From Aquabacterium sp. (GTDB taxonomy: Bacteria; Pseudomonadota; Gammaproteobacteria; Burkholderiales; Burkholderiaceae_C), in NCBI GenBank assembly GCA_016185075.1, contig JACPOH010000065.1, positions 1 through 33,743 of the forward strand: a DNA stretch of 33,743 nt, read 5' to 3'. Each line of letters begins with the position of its first letter. The stretch's first letter is position 1. The notes beneath the pieces were generated by a model that saw only the letters and a program-made list of their open reading frames with translations, was not told the DNA's origin and ran no database searches. Of this stretch, positions 8,017 to 16,640 are shown piece by piece. The position numbers were made by a program, and so were the translations under genes.

Positions 8017-8752
8017 GCGGCGTGCTGGCGGCCGCTGCCGGCTTCAACAAGGGCTGCCGCAGCCTGTCGAACTCGGCAGGTGCAACGTACTGCAGCAGCT
8101 CCTTGCCTTCGCTGTCAAGCGCGAGATCCAGGCCTTTGGCCGGGTAGAGAAAGTGCTCCAGATGCCCGTTGCTGCGCACACGCTCGGCGGGTGTGCCGAA
8201 GCGGGCCACCACCGTGTCGGCATCCAGGTTGGCCTGAGGGATGAAGCTCAGCGCGGTGATGGGCGCCTTCAAAGCAGTTTCCAGGTCGGCCGGCGTCAAG
8301 GTGTACTTGCGCGTCGTGCTCTCCATGAACTCGGACTTGATTGCGCGCTCACGCATGGCGCGGATGTCGTCTCGGTTGAGTTGGGCGGTGATCACGACCT
8401 TGCCCGTGATGAAGCCGGCAGAGGCCGGGTCCACGAAGGCTTCCAGCACGCCATCTTCACCCGGTGCGGCAATGATGGCGATCTGCATGGCTTCACCCCA
8501 TTGCTGTTGTGCATCGGCCAGGGTGCTGGCGCCCTGACCCAAACCAGCGGCCGCTGCGGAGGGTGCCAGGGTCAGGCCCATGACCTTGCTGGCACCACCG
8601 GGCAGGATCTCAACCTGCCAGGGCAGGCCGCCAGCCTTGGCACTGATGCGCGCCGTGTCCTGCGGCGCGAGCAGGTCGTGCCCGACAACGATCAGCGCGC
8701 CCAGTGCCAGCGAGGCTGCCACCAGGCCACTGACGATCGATACCTTGTTCAT
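7994..8752 (-). CDS. Conserved hypothetical membrane-anchored periplasmic protein
   Basis: A 252-residue protein I do not recognise. It starts with a hydrophobic signal or anchor (MNKVSIVSGLVAASLALGALIVV), so most of it should face the periplasm. The remainder is mixed alpha/beta with no cysteines, no obvious catalytic motif and an Ala/Ser/Pro-rich end. Its ATG overlaps the stop of the upstream class II aldolase gene in an ATGA junction (8749-8752), which implies translational coupling and a shared operon with the aldolase-family gene and matB. The in-frame extension to 8803 lies inside the aldolase gene and is unlikely. Function is unknown; an envelope partner of the operon is only a guess. 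Confidence 0.8.
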   Translation of the reverse strand: MNKVSIVSGLVAASLALGALIVVGHDLLAPQDTARISAKAGGLPWQVEILPGGASKVMGLTLAPSAAAAGLGQGASTLADAQQQWGEAMQIAIIAAPGEDGVLEAFVDPASAGFITGKVVITAQLNRDDIRAMRERAIKSEFMESTTRKYTLTPADLETALKAPITALSFIPQANLDADTVVARFGTPAERVRSNGHLEHFLYPAKGLDLALDSEGKELLQYVAPAEFDRLRQPLLKPAAAASTPLTSASWP

Positions 8753-9507
8753 GTCTTGTAGCTTTGATCTGTTCGGTCGAGTTTGCGGATGAGGGCTGGC
8801 CACACGAAGCTGCCGCCCATGCCATCGGTTTGCACCTTCATCGCGTGGGCCACCCCTTGCAGGATGAGCGGGTTGACCTCGGTCAGCTCGGCGCCGCCCG
8901 ATTGTGCTGCCAGCTGGATCTGGCAGGTCGACTCGAAGATGTACATGCTCAGGAAAGCGTCTGCGATGGTGCGACCCACCGTGAGCAGGCCGTGGTTGCG
9001 CAGCATCAGGAAGTTCTTGTTGCCCAGATCAGCCTGCAGGCGGGGCTTTTCTTCTTCGCGGAAGGCCACGCCCTCGTACTCATGGTAGGCCAGGGAGGCC
9101 AGCACAAAGGTGCTCTGCTGCGAGATGGGCAGCACGCCGTTCTTTTGCGCCGACACGCCCACGCCAGCGCGTGTGTGGGTGTGCAGCACGCAGCCCGCGT
9201 CTTCGCGCACCGCGTGAACGGCGCTGTGGATGGTGAAGCCGGCCGGGTTGACGAAGAAGGGCGAGTCAGACAGCTTGTTGCAGTGCTGGTCAACCTTGAC
9301 CAGGCTGGAAGCTGTGATCTCGTCGAACATCAGCCCATAGGGGTTGATGAGGAAGGCATGCTCGGGGCCGGGGATGCGCGCCGAGATGTGGGTGAAGACC
9401 AGGTCGCTCCAGCCGTACATCGCCACCAGGCGGTACGCCGCGGCCAGGTCCACGCGCAGCTGCCACTCTTCGGGGCTGACCTTGTCCTTCAGGGAGGGGA
9501 TGTCCAT
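8749..9507 (-). CDS. Class II aldolase/adducin family protein
   Basis: A 252-residue cytosolic protein of the class II aldolase/adducin fold. The metal site is visible as H109-x-H111 (VLHTHTRAG) plus H172 in LRNHGLLTVG, the positions that bind zinc in fuculose-phosphate aldolase and ribulose-phosphate 4-epimerase. Members of this subgroup in proteobacteria are mostly uncharacterised and may act as aldolases, decarboxylases or epimerases; the substrate is not evident. The ATG at 9507 has GGAGA about 8 nt upstream. It lies 27 nt downstream of the malonyl-CoA synthetase gene and overlaps the next gene by 4 nt, so it is the middle gene of a three-gene operon. Confidence 0.9.
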   Translation of the reverse strand: MDIPSLKDKVSPEEWQLRVDLAAAYRLVAMYGWSDLVFTHISARIPGPEHAFLINPYGLMFDEITASSLVKVDQHCNKLSDSPFFVNPAGFTIHSAVHAVREDAGCVLHTHTRAGVGVSAQKNGVLPISQQSTFVLASLAYHEYEGVAFREEEKPRLQADLGNKNFLMLRNHGLLTVGRTIADAFLSMYIFESTCQIQLAAQSGGAELTEVNPLILQGVAHAMKVQTDGMGGSFVWPALIRKLDRTDQSYKT

Positions 9508-9534
9508 GCTTGTCTCCTGTGTGTGAACCACAGC

Positions 9535-11079
9535 TTACTGGAAGGTGCCTTGATGGCTTTGCCGCAGGAGGTTCTTTTGCACCTTGCCCATGGCATTGCG
9601 TGGCAGATCGGGTACCGTGAAGATGCGCTTGGGCACCTTGAAGCCAGCGATGGTGTCTTTGAGCTTCTGGATGAGCGCCCGCTCCTGCACCGTTTGCCCC
9701 GGCTCGACCACGATGACGGCGACCACGCCTTCGCCAAAGTCGGGGTGTGGCACGCCGATCACGGCAGATTCGACCACGCCAGGCTGCTTGTCGATGAGGG
9801 CTTCGACCTCGGCGGGGTAGACGTTGAAACCGCCTGTGATGATGAGGTCCTTCGCGCGGCCTGAGAGGTGCACATACCCGTGTTCATCGATGTGGCCGAC
9901 ATCCCCTGTGCGGAACCAGCCATCAGGCGTGAAGGCTTCGGCGGTTTTGTCGGGCATGCCCAGGTAGCCGCCAAACACGTTGGCGCCCTTGACCTCGACC
10001 TGTCCTATCGCTTGCGCAGGCAAGACCTCGCCTTGTTCGCCGACGATGCGCAAGCCCACGCCGGGCAGCGGGCGGCCGACGCTGCCAGGGATCCGTGGGC
10101 CTTCATGTGCGCGGCAAGGGTTGGAGCACAGCATGCCGGTTTCGCTCATGCCGTAGCGCTCCAGGATGGTCTGGCCCGTGCGCTGGGTGAAGGCCTCGTG
10201 CGTGGCGGTGAGCATGGGCGCCGAGCCGCTCACGAACAGGCGCATGTGCTGTGTGGCTTGCGGTGTGAGGCCCGCATCGTGCAGCAGGCGCACATACATG
10301 GTGGGCACGCCCATGAACACGCTGGCGCGTGGTCCCTGTGTGGCCTTCATCTCGCGCAGCACGGTGGCAGGGTCGAACGCGCCAAGCCAGCGCATGGGCG
10401 TGCCCGAGAGCAAGGCGCAGTGGCAGGCCACGAACAGCCCGTGGATGTGGAAGATGGGCAGGGCATGCAGCAGGCAGTCGTCCTGACGCCAGTCCCACAG
10501 GTTCAGCAAAGTGCGCGCATTGCTCCACAGGTTGTGGTGGCTGAGCATGGCGCCCTTGCTGCGGCCTGTGGTGCCCGATGTGTAGAGAATGGCCGCCAGA
10601 TCGCCAGGCTGGGCCGTTGCGGGTTCGTGCTCGTCTTCCTGGTGTGCGGCGTGCGCGAGCAGGCTACCTGTGCGGTCTGATCCCAGTGTGAACAGGTGTT
10701 CGACATGGCCGTGTGCGGCCAGGGGGATCACCCATTCCTGATCGGCTGGGCGGCACACCAGCACAGCTGGGCGCGCATCGTTGACGAAGTAATTCAGCTC
10801 GTCCGCGCGGTAGGCCGGGTTCAGCGGCAGAAAGGCGCAGCCGGCGCGCAGCGTGGCCAGATACAGCATCAGGGCTTCGACGGATTTGTCCACGTGCGCG
10901 GCGACCACGGGCGGGCGGTCGTCCACGCCATGCAGCTTGAGGCTGTCCAGCAGATTGGCCATCATGGCCGTGGCACGGTCCAGGTCCTGCCAGGTGTAGG
11001 CCAGGCCCTGGTCGGTGAGGATGGCGGTGTCGGTCTGCGTGGCGGGCCACGCGGCGCGCAAGGCCGCAAACAGGTTCAT
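9535..11079 (-). CDS. matB: Malonyl-CoA synthetase (malonate-CoA ligase)
   Basis: A 514-residue member of the ANL adenylating enzyme family. The phosphate-binding loop is YTSGTTGRSKG (166-176), followed by HALPIFHIHGLFVA, YGMSETGML, GFNVYPAEVEALI and the C-terminal catalytic Lys region PRNAMGKVQKNLL. The run of motifs closely follows what I know of Rhodopseudomonas MatB, which activates malonate or methylmalonate to the CoA thioester using ATP. Activity on another short dicarboxylate is possible. The ATG at 11079 has an AAGGA site about 8 nt upstream; the longer in-frame reading to 11325 runs antisense into the end of the neighbouring gene and is rejected. It is the first gene of an operon with a class II aldolase-family gene and an anchored protein gene. 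No malonate decarboxylase or transporter gene is nearby. Confidence 0.87.
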   Translation of the reverse strand: MNLFAALRAAWPATQTDTAILTDQGLAYTWQDLDRATAMMANLLDSLKLHGVDDRPPVVAAHVDKSVEALMLYLATLRAGCAFLPLNPAYRADELNYFVNDARPAVLVCRPADQEWVIPLAAHGHVEHLFTLGSDRTGSLLAHAAHQEDEHEPATAQPGDLAAILYTSGTTGRSKGAMLSHHNLWSNARTLLNLWDWRQDDCLLHALPIFHIHGLFVACHCALLSGTPMRWLGAFDPATVLREMKATQGPRASVFMGVPTMYVRLLHDAGLTPQATQHMRLFVSGSAPMLTATHEAFTQRTGQTILERYGMSETGMLCSNPCRAHEGPRIPGSVGRPLPGVGLRIVGEQGEVLPAQAIGQVEVKGANVFGGYLGMPDKTAEAFTPDGWFRTGDVGHIDEHGYVHLSGRAKDLIITGGFNVYPAEVEALIDKQPGVVESAVIGVPHPDFGEGVVAVIVVEPGQTVQERALIQKLKDTIAGFKVPKRIFTVPDLPRNAMGKVQKNLLRQSHQGTFQ

Positions 11080-11156
11080 GACTGAATCCTTCGGAGCAAG
11101 TGACAGCGGTGTGGGCAGGGGGAGCGCTGTGAGCCGCGCCCGCTGCGGCCTGCAGC

Positions 11157-13243
11157 TCAGGCAGCGTCGTTGGCCGCACGCAGGGGCGTGGGGGCGCTTG
11201 CTTCCATCTGCATCAGCTCGGCATGATAGAGCTGCACGCGGTTGCGGCCGTGGCGCTTGGCTGCATACAGCGCGGCATCGGCGTGGGCGAGCATGCCGTC
11301 CACATCGAGGTGGTTGGCATTCCACTGAACCGCGCCGATGGACACCGTGGCGTAGATGGTGCGGTCACCGACCTGAATGGGTGTTTCGTCCAGCGTGTGG
11401 CGGATGCGCTCCAGCGCAATCAGCGCTTCGCTCAAGGGCGTGTTGGTCAACAGCACGGCGAACTCTTCGCCCCCCACGCGGGCCGGCGTATCGGTGTCAC
11501 GCAGCGATTCGCGCAACACGTCGGCGAACGCGTTGAGCACCGCGTCGCCTGCTGCATGGCCGTGGGTGTCGTTGATGTGCTTGAAGTGGTCCAGGTCCAG
11601 CAGGGCCACGGTCATCGGGGTGCCGTAGCGGCGTGTCTGGATGAGGCTGGTCTCGGCCACTTCAAAGAAGTGGCGGCGGTTGGCCAGGCCGGTGAGCGCA
11701 TCGCGCGTGGCCAGGCGCAGCAATTCCTGCTCGGCCGTCACGCGGGCGTTTTCCTGGTCGCGGGCGTGGAACAAGGTACCCAGCGTGACGACCAGGGGCT
11801 CCAGCAGTTGCACCATCTGTTCGTCGAAGCCATCAGGCCGGTTGCCCAGCGCGATCATGCCCAGCACCTTGTTGTCAAAGCGAATGGGCATGCCCAGGAA
11901 GTTGCGCAGCGTGGGGTGGCCTTCGGGCGTGCCCTGGCTGGCGTGGTGCGTGCCAGGCTCGTTGGTCAGCACGATCTGGTTGTGCGTGACCACATGGCCG
12001 AACAGGTTGTCCAGGCGATGGAACTGCAGGCTCTCGGCGCGGCGCTCGTACTGGCCGTTGCGGACCTTGCCATGGCGCCAGTCCAGATCCGAGATCGTGG
12101 GCACCATCAGGTAAGGCTGGCCCTTGTCGTTGTACTGCACGATGCCGATGAAGCCGAACGTGCTCTCGCTGATGCGCAGCAAGGGCTCGAACAAGGCCTC
12201 GCACGCATCCTCCACATTGCGGTTGAGCAGGAAGCTGGTCTGGGCCTGGTTGAGCAAGTCCAGCAATTGGCGCTGGCGGTTGCGCAGAGACTCCTGGCGC
12301 TTGCTTTCGGTGATGTCAAGCAAGGTGCCCACGATGCGCCGAGGGCGCCCGCTGTCATCGCGCTCGACGGTGCGGCCGTAGCTTTGCACCCAGACGTAAT
12401 GCCCCTTCTTGTGCCGGATGCGGTACTCCAGCGCGATGACGTCCATGCCCGGGTTGCGGTAGCTTTGCAAGGCCCGGTCGGTGTTGACGCGGTCATGCGG
12501 GTGCACCATGTCCATCCAGCTGTGGTTGTCGTGCTCGACCTCGTCTTCGCGGTAGCCCAGCATGCTGGCAGCGCGCGCGTTGATGATGAGTTCCTGCGTC
12601 TCGTTGTTGGCGTCCCAGGTGCCGATGCGGGCCGACTCGAGCGCGAGGTACAGCCGCTCCTTCGTTGCTTCGATGGACGACTCCAGCTGTTTCTGCCGGG
12701 TCAGGTCAAACAGATAGCTGCGGATACGCAGCAGGCGGCCGGCCTCGTCGTAGTCGGCCTTGTTGACCTGGTGCACCCAGCGCATGCCGCGCGTGGATGG
12801 CCGCAGTCGGAAGCTGATTTCCAGCACGGGCAGCAAGCCCTGGTGGTGGCTGCTCAGGCTGCTGCGCACGGCTTCCTGATCCTGCGGGTGCACGATGTCG
12901 GTATACGGTTGCCACTCGTGCAGTTCATAAGCCAGGCGTTTGCCAAAGATGTCCTTGAGGATGTCAGAAGATCGTGCGCCAGGATCGTTCGCTTGCTGTG
13001 GACCACATGCCCGCAGAAGCTCAGTTCACGGGGCCACTGGCTGCCCTCGGTGCCGTGGTGAGCGGCGAACCACAGCCGATCCTCATCGACCAGCGACACC
13101 ACGCAGATGGGCACGTCGAGCACATTGGCTGCCAGTGAGGTGATTCGATCGAGTTCCTGGTCGCCATCCTGGTCTAGAAGGTTCAGGTCACGCAATGCCG
13201 TCAGTCTGAGGTCTTCATCTGGCGGGATGGGGGCAGCGGGCAT
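11157..13243 (-). pseudogene. Broken sensor diguanylate cyclase (GAF-PAS-PAS-GAF-GGDEF) with out-of-frame junction
   Basis: The 5' part starts at an ATG (13243) with GGAG upstream and encodes the first ~94 residues of a GAF-type sensor (from LTALRDLNLLDQ to RELSFCGHVVHSKRTILAHDLL). At about 12965-12990 similarity leaves this frame, and the frame two bases over continues as SSDILKDIFGKRLAYELHEW...DIVHPQDQ, the middle of a PAS domain, then a second PAS, a GAF and a GGDEF domain with an active-type GGEEF motif and an RxxD inhibitory site (RDTD). The second half of the first GAF and the start of the PAS are missing, so this is not a single-base shift but looks like an internal deletion of roughly 0.3 kb with length 1 modulo 3. 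The 3' frame has only a poor GTG start (12893). An assembly error cannot be excluded. The stop-side end lies 77 nt from matB. Confidence 0.72.
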
Positions 13244-13486
13244 TCAACAGGCTCCAGCAACTCGGCACGACAACTGAAGCCAAGATGTTACGCAGAAAGT
13301 CCGCCACACAGATAGGGAAATTCACGCCAGAAGCATGGGCGCAGAAGCCAAAAATCGCTGTCCGTTTGATGCGTTCAATTCTCCATTGACGAATGGCGAC
13401 AGCGGGCTTTACATCGCGAAACGCAAGCGCTCTTGAACTTGCGCGCTGCGGCCTGATCTCAAGGTGTCAACTCATGGAGGCGGTTC

Positions 13487-13966
13487 ATGCACATGACACG
13501 CTACTGGATGACCGGTTGCATGGCCTTGATCCTGCTGGTGGCAGGGCGCTGGCCTCAACGTGATGACCTGGAAGACGAGCACCTGCGTCAGCGCACGCGC
13601 GTGACGTTGACCAGCAAGTACGACGTGGACGAAACCGCACGGCAGATCGAGCGTTCGGTTCGTCGCAATGGCCTGCCGGTGGTGTTGAACACCTCGGTGA
13701 AGCCGCCCGATGGCGTCGCGCCTGGCCTGGGCGAGGCCAGGGTGCTGGTTTTGGGGGATGAGAGCGGCCACACGCCTGTTCTGCAAATGCAGGGCCAGGC
13801 CCGACCGGAGTTGCCGTGGACGGTGGTGATCCGCCCGCGGGCCGACGGTCAGGCTGAGGTGCTGTTGACCGACCCTGGGGGGCTGGCACCGCCGGAGGGC
13901 GTGTCCGAGCAGACCTTGCAGAAGGTGGCCGATCTGCCAGGCATGCTCAAGGCGGTGCTGAGCTGA
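13487..13966 (+). CDS. Small signal-anchored protein, DUF302-like
   Basis: A 159-residue protein starting at an ATG with a strong GGAGG six bases upstream (13476-13480). An N-terminal hydrophobic segment (about 8-20) suggests a secretion signal or membrane anchor. The remainder follows the pattern of the DUF302 fold: SKYDVDETARQIERSVRRNG (amphipathic helix), then strands ending RVLVLGD, HTPVLQM, ELPWTVVIRPRADGQ and EVLLTDPGGL. DUF302 proteins are small, of unknown biochemical role, often periplasmic. This assignment is pattern-based and moderately uncertain. It is divergent from the broken diguanylate cyclase gene (243-nt gap with no other gene seen) and convergent, 6 nt apart, with the acyl-CoA synthetase gene. 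Confidence 0.75.
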   Translation: MHMTRYWMTGCMALILLVAGRWPQRDDLEDEHLRQRTRVTLTSKYDVDETARQIERSVRRNGLPVVLNTSVKPPDGVAPGLGEARVLVLGDESGHTPVLQMQGQARPELPWTVVIRPRADGQAEVLLTDPGGLAPPEGVSEQTLQKVADLPGMLKAVLS

Positions 13967-13972
13967 GCGGCT

Positions 13973-15619
13973 TCAGACGTCGATGGCTTGCGCCGAGCCA
14001 GCCTGTTTGCGCAGCTCGAACTTCTGGATCTTGCCGGTGGAGGTCTTGGGCAATTCACCGAAGACCACGGCGCGCGGGATCTTGAAGCCGGCCAGGTGCT
14101 GGCGGCAGTGGGCAATGATGTCTTCGACGGTGACCTGGGCGCCGGCCTTCAACTCGATGAAGGCGCAGGGCGTTTCGCCCCATTTTGGGTCCGGCTTGGC
14201 CACCACGGCGGCGGCCATCACGGCGGGGTGGCGGTACAGCACGTCTTCGACCTCGATGGATGAGATGTTTTCCCCACCCGAGATGATGATGTCCTTGCTG
14301 CGGTCCTTGATCTTGACGTAGCCGTCGGGGTACATCACGGCCAGGTCACCGGTGTGGAACCAGCCGCCTCGGAAGGCGTCCTGCGTGGCCCTGGGGTTCT
14401 TGAGGTAGCCCTTCATCGTGATGTTGCCGCGGAACATGATCTCGCCCATGGTCTCGCCATCAGCGGGCACGGGCTGCATGGTGCCCGGGTCCATCACGGT
14501 GACATTGCGCTGCAGGTGGTAGTTGACGCCCTGGCGTGCGTTCAGTCGGGCGCGTTCGCCCACGTCGAGCTTGTCCCAGTCTTCGTGCTTGACGCACACG
14601 GCGGCCGGGCCATAGATCTCGGTCAGGCCGTAGACGTGCGTGAGGTCGAAGCCCAGTTGCTCCATGCCTTCGATCATGGCGGCGGGTGGCGCGGCGCCGG
14701 CCACCATGGCCTTGACCTGGTGCGTGATGCCTTGCTTGAGTTCAGCGGGGGCTGCAACCAGCGCGCCGTGCACGATGGGGGCGCCGCAGTAGTGGCTTAC
14801 CTTGTGCGTGCGGATGGCGTCGAAGATGGCTTTCGGGTCCACGCGGCGCAGGCACACGTTGACGCCCGCGCGTGCGGCCACCGTCCAGGGGAAGCACCAG
14901 CCATTGCAGTGGAACATGGGCAGCGTCCACAGGTAGACGGCGTGCTTGGGCATGTCCCACTCCAGGATGTTGGAGATGGCGTTCATGGCCGCGCCCCGGT
15001 GGTGGTAGACCACGCCCTTGGGGTTGCCGGTGGTGCCCGAGGTGTAGTTCAGGCTGATGGCCTGCCACTCGTCAGCGGGCATCTGCCATTCGAAATCAGG
15101 CGAGCCGCTGGCCACGAGTTCGTTGTAGGTGAGGCTGCCGATGCGCTGCACATGGCCTGTGTAGAGCGCGTCTTCGGTGTCGATGACCAGGATGTCACGC
15201 TGCGTTTGACGCAGGCTGATCGCCTTGGCCATGACGGCGGCGAACTCCGGGTCGACGATCACGGCCTTGGCCTCGCCGTGGTCCAGCATGAAGGCCAGGG
15301 CCTCGGCATCCAGCCGGGTGTTGAGGGTGTTGAGCACCGCGCCTGCCATGGGGATGCCAAAGTGAGCTTCCACCATGGGCGGCGTGTTGGGCAGCATGAC
15401 GGCGACGGTGTCGCCCAGCCCGATGCCGCGCTGGCTCAAGGCGCTGGCCAGTTGGCGACATCGCGCATAGGTCTGCGCCCAGGTCTGGCGTAGATCGCCG
15501 TGAATGATCGCCAGCCTTTCAGGGTAGACGGCGGCCGTGCGCTCGATGAAAGACAGGGGGGTGAATGCAGCGAAGTTGGCGTCGTTGCGAGACAGGTCTT
15601 GCTCGTAGATGTGGCTCAT
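13973..15619 (-). CDS. Acyl-CoA synthetase (AMP-forming, short/medium chain type)
   Basis: A 548-residue ANL-family ligase. The phosphate loop is NYTSGTTGNPKG (about 192-203). Other marks are MFHCNGWCFPWT, YGLTEIYGP, GWFHTGDLAVMYPDGY, the hinge/A8 segment DRSKDIIISGGENISSIEVE and the A10 lysine in PKTSTGKIQKFELRK. The WCFPWT segment and overall order resemble the fatty-acid / methylmercaptopropionate CoA ligase (DmdB-like) group, so the likely reaction is ATP-dependent activation of a short or medium-chain acid in the cytosol, feeding beta-oxidation. The chain length preferred cannot be read from sequence. The ATG at 15619 has AGGAGAC just upstream. It is monocistronic here, between convergent and same-strand neighbours. 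Confidence 0.92.
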   Translation of the reverse strand: MSHIYEQDLSRNDANFAAFTPLSFIERTAAVYPERLAIIHGDLRQTWAQTYARCRQLASALSQRGIGLGDTVAVMLPNTPPMVEAHFGIPMAGAVLNTLNTRLDAEALAFMLDHGEAKAVIVDPEFAAVMAKAISLRQTQRDILVIDTEDALYTGHVQRIGSLTYNELVASGSPDFEWQMPADEWQAISLNYTSGTTGNPKGVVYHHRGAAMNAISNILEWDMPKHAVYLWTLPMFHCNGWCFPWTVAARAGVNVCLRRVDPKAIFDAIRTHKVSHYCGAPIVHGALVAAPAELKQGITHQVKAMVAGAAPPAAMIEGMEQLGFDLTHVYGLTEIYGPAAVCVKHEDWDKLDVGERARLNARQGVNYHLQRNVTVMDPGTMQPVPADGETMGEIMFRGNITMKGYLKNPRATQDAFRGGWFHTGDLAVMYPDGYVKIKDRSKDIIISGGENISSIEVEDVLYRHPAVMAAAVVAKPDPKWGETPCAFIELKAGAQVTVEDIIAHCRQHLAGFKIPRAVVFGELPKTSTGKIQKFELRKQAGSAQAIDV

Positions 15620-15716
15620 GCAGGTCTCCTTGTGGGAGCCGACATCCTGCCGCAGAAAACCCTTGTTTCAAACAGGGATAGTCAGGGATTTGCGCAGTTT
15701 GCGCGCTTTGCCGTTT

Positions 15717-15977
15717 TCAGATGCCGGCAGAATCCGCAGATTCGGACGCGCCTTCGGCCACCACCTTGATGCGCGCGCCGTGCACGCTCACGACCTGGCC
15801 TGCCCGGATCTTGGCCGTCTTGCGCAACTCGTCCTGACCATCGACCTGCACGCGTCCTTCGGCCACCATGGTCTTGGCCCGCCCGCCACTGTCGGCGAGG
15901 CTGCAGGCCTTGAGCAGCTTGTCCAGGGTGATGAATTCGCCGCGGAGCTCGAAGGTGATTTGCTGAAGTGGAGGCAT
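15717..15977 (-). CDS. S4-domain RNA-binding protein (YbcJ-like)
   Basis: An 86-residue protein made almost entirely of one S4 domain: ITLDKLLKACSLADSGGRAKTMVAEGRVQVDG, then ETRK-like DELRKTAKIRAGQ and a closing strand. This matches the small stand-alone S4 proteins of the YbcJ group, thought to bind structured RNA, perhaps ribosomal; no enzymatic domain is attached. I chose the ATG at 15977 because the domain begins right after it; the longer frame to 16040 adds a Cys/Arg-rich stretch without similarity. The ribosome site is weak. It lies 97 nt upstream of the acyl-CoA synthetase start on the same strand and may share a transcript. Confidence 0.88.
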   Translation of the reverse strand: MPPLQQITFELRGEFITLDKLLKACSLADSGGRAKTMVAEGRVQVDGQDELRKTAKIRAGQVVSVHGARIKVVAEGASESADSAGI

Positions 15978-16159
15978 GAGACAGGAATCAGGGTTGTTGC
16001 GTAAGCGGCGGACGTGTGAACGCTTGCACGGACAGTGCACAATCGCGGGATTGTGGGCCGCTGTGTATTCAGATACCGTGCAGCCCTGGTTTCGAGGCTC
16101 CGGGTGGCACCTGCCGCGAGGGGCTCCATTGTCCCCTTTCGGGGCGGTCGTGACGATTC

Positions 16160-16609
16160 ATGAAAAGAACTGATTTGGTAAAAAGCCTGGGTCTGAAGAT
16201 TCGCGGGCAGATGCAGCAAGCGGGGACGCCGGGGCGTTTCGCACAAGGGTCTGCCGCCTTGCCTGATCGCCGCGAACAGCGCAAGATGGATCAGGCTGCC
16301 GGTCTGGTGCCGTTTGCCGTCAAGCTGCACAAGGATCTTGTCAGCCAGTTGCGTGAGATGGCCGAGCGCGATGGCGTGGACCTGAACGTCCTGACGGACC
16401 AACTGATCCGCGCGGGCATGGGCGCCAAGGGTGAGGATGCGCCGGCTGTGAAGGCATCAGTCAAAGCCGCGCCTGCTGCAAAGAAAACCAAAACCGCCCC
16501 TGTGACGGCGGCTGAAGAAGTCAAGAAGGCACCGGCCAGGAAAGCCGCTGCCAAGAAAGCGCCAGCCAAGAAGGCACCCGCCACGAAAGCTGTCAAACCC
16601 AAGGCCTGA
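16160..16609 (+). CDS. Putative DNA-binding protein: ribbon-helix-helix-like core with histone-H1-like Lys/Ala/Pro tail
   Basis: A 149-residue basic protein. Residues 51-88 (PFAVKLHKDLVSQLREMAERDGVDLNVLTDQLIRAG) have the strand-helix-helix pattern of ribbon-helix-helix DNA-binding proteins. Residues 96-149 form a low-complexity tail of repeated KKAPAKKAP-like units typical of histone-H1-like or AlgP-type tails, which bind DNA non-specifically. The N-terminal 45 residues are basic with no known motif. The likely role is a nucleoid-associated or regulatory DNA-binding protein, by inference only. The ATG at 16160 has a weak ribosome site; Met43 (16286) is an alternative that would keep the core and tail. 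It ends 31 nt before the aldehyde dehydrogenase start on the same strand. Confidence 0.78.
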   Translation: MKRTDLVKSLGLKIRGQMQQAGTPGRFAQGSAALPDRREQRKMDQAAGLVPFAVKLHKDLVSQLREMAERDGVDLNVLTDQLIRAGMGAKGEDAPAVKASVKAAPAAKKTKTAPVTAAEEVKKAPARKAAAKKAPAKKAPATKAVKPKA

Positions 16610-16640
16610 GCGCCGGCTGATCTGACCGATGGAGACAAGC

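Noticed and set aside
9535-11325. Longer matB reading from 11325
   Set aside because: The extra 82 residues overlap the end of the neighbouring gene region, are Arg/Pro-rich without similarity, and the ATG at 11079 has a good ribosome site.
11223-13061. 612-codon open frame on the plus strand opposite the diguanylate cyclase gene
   Set aside because: It is antisense to clear GAF/PAS/GGDEF coding sequence, has a repetitive His/Gln/Val/Gly-rich composition and no recognisable domain; long antisense frames are expected in GC-rich DNA with strong third-position bias.
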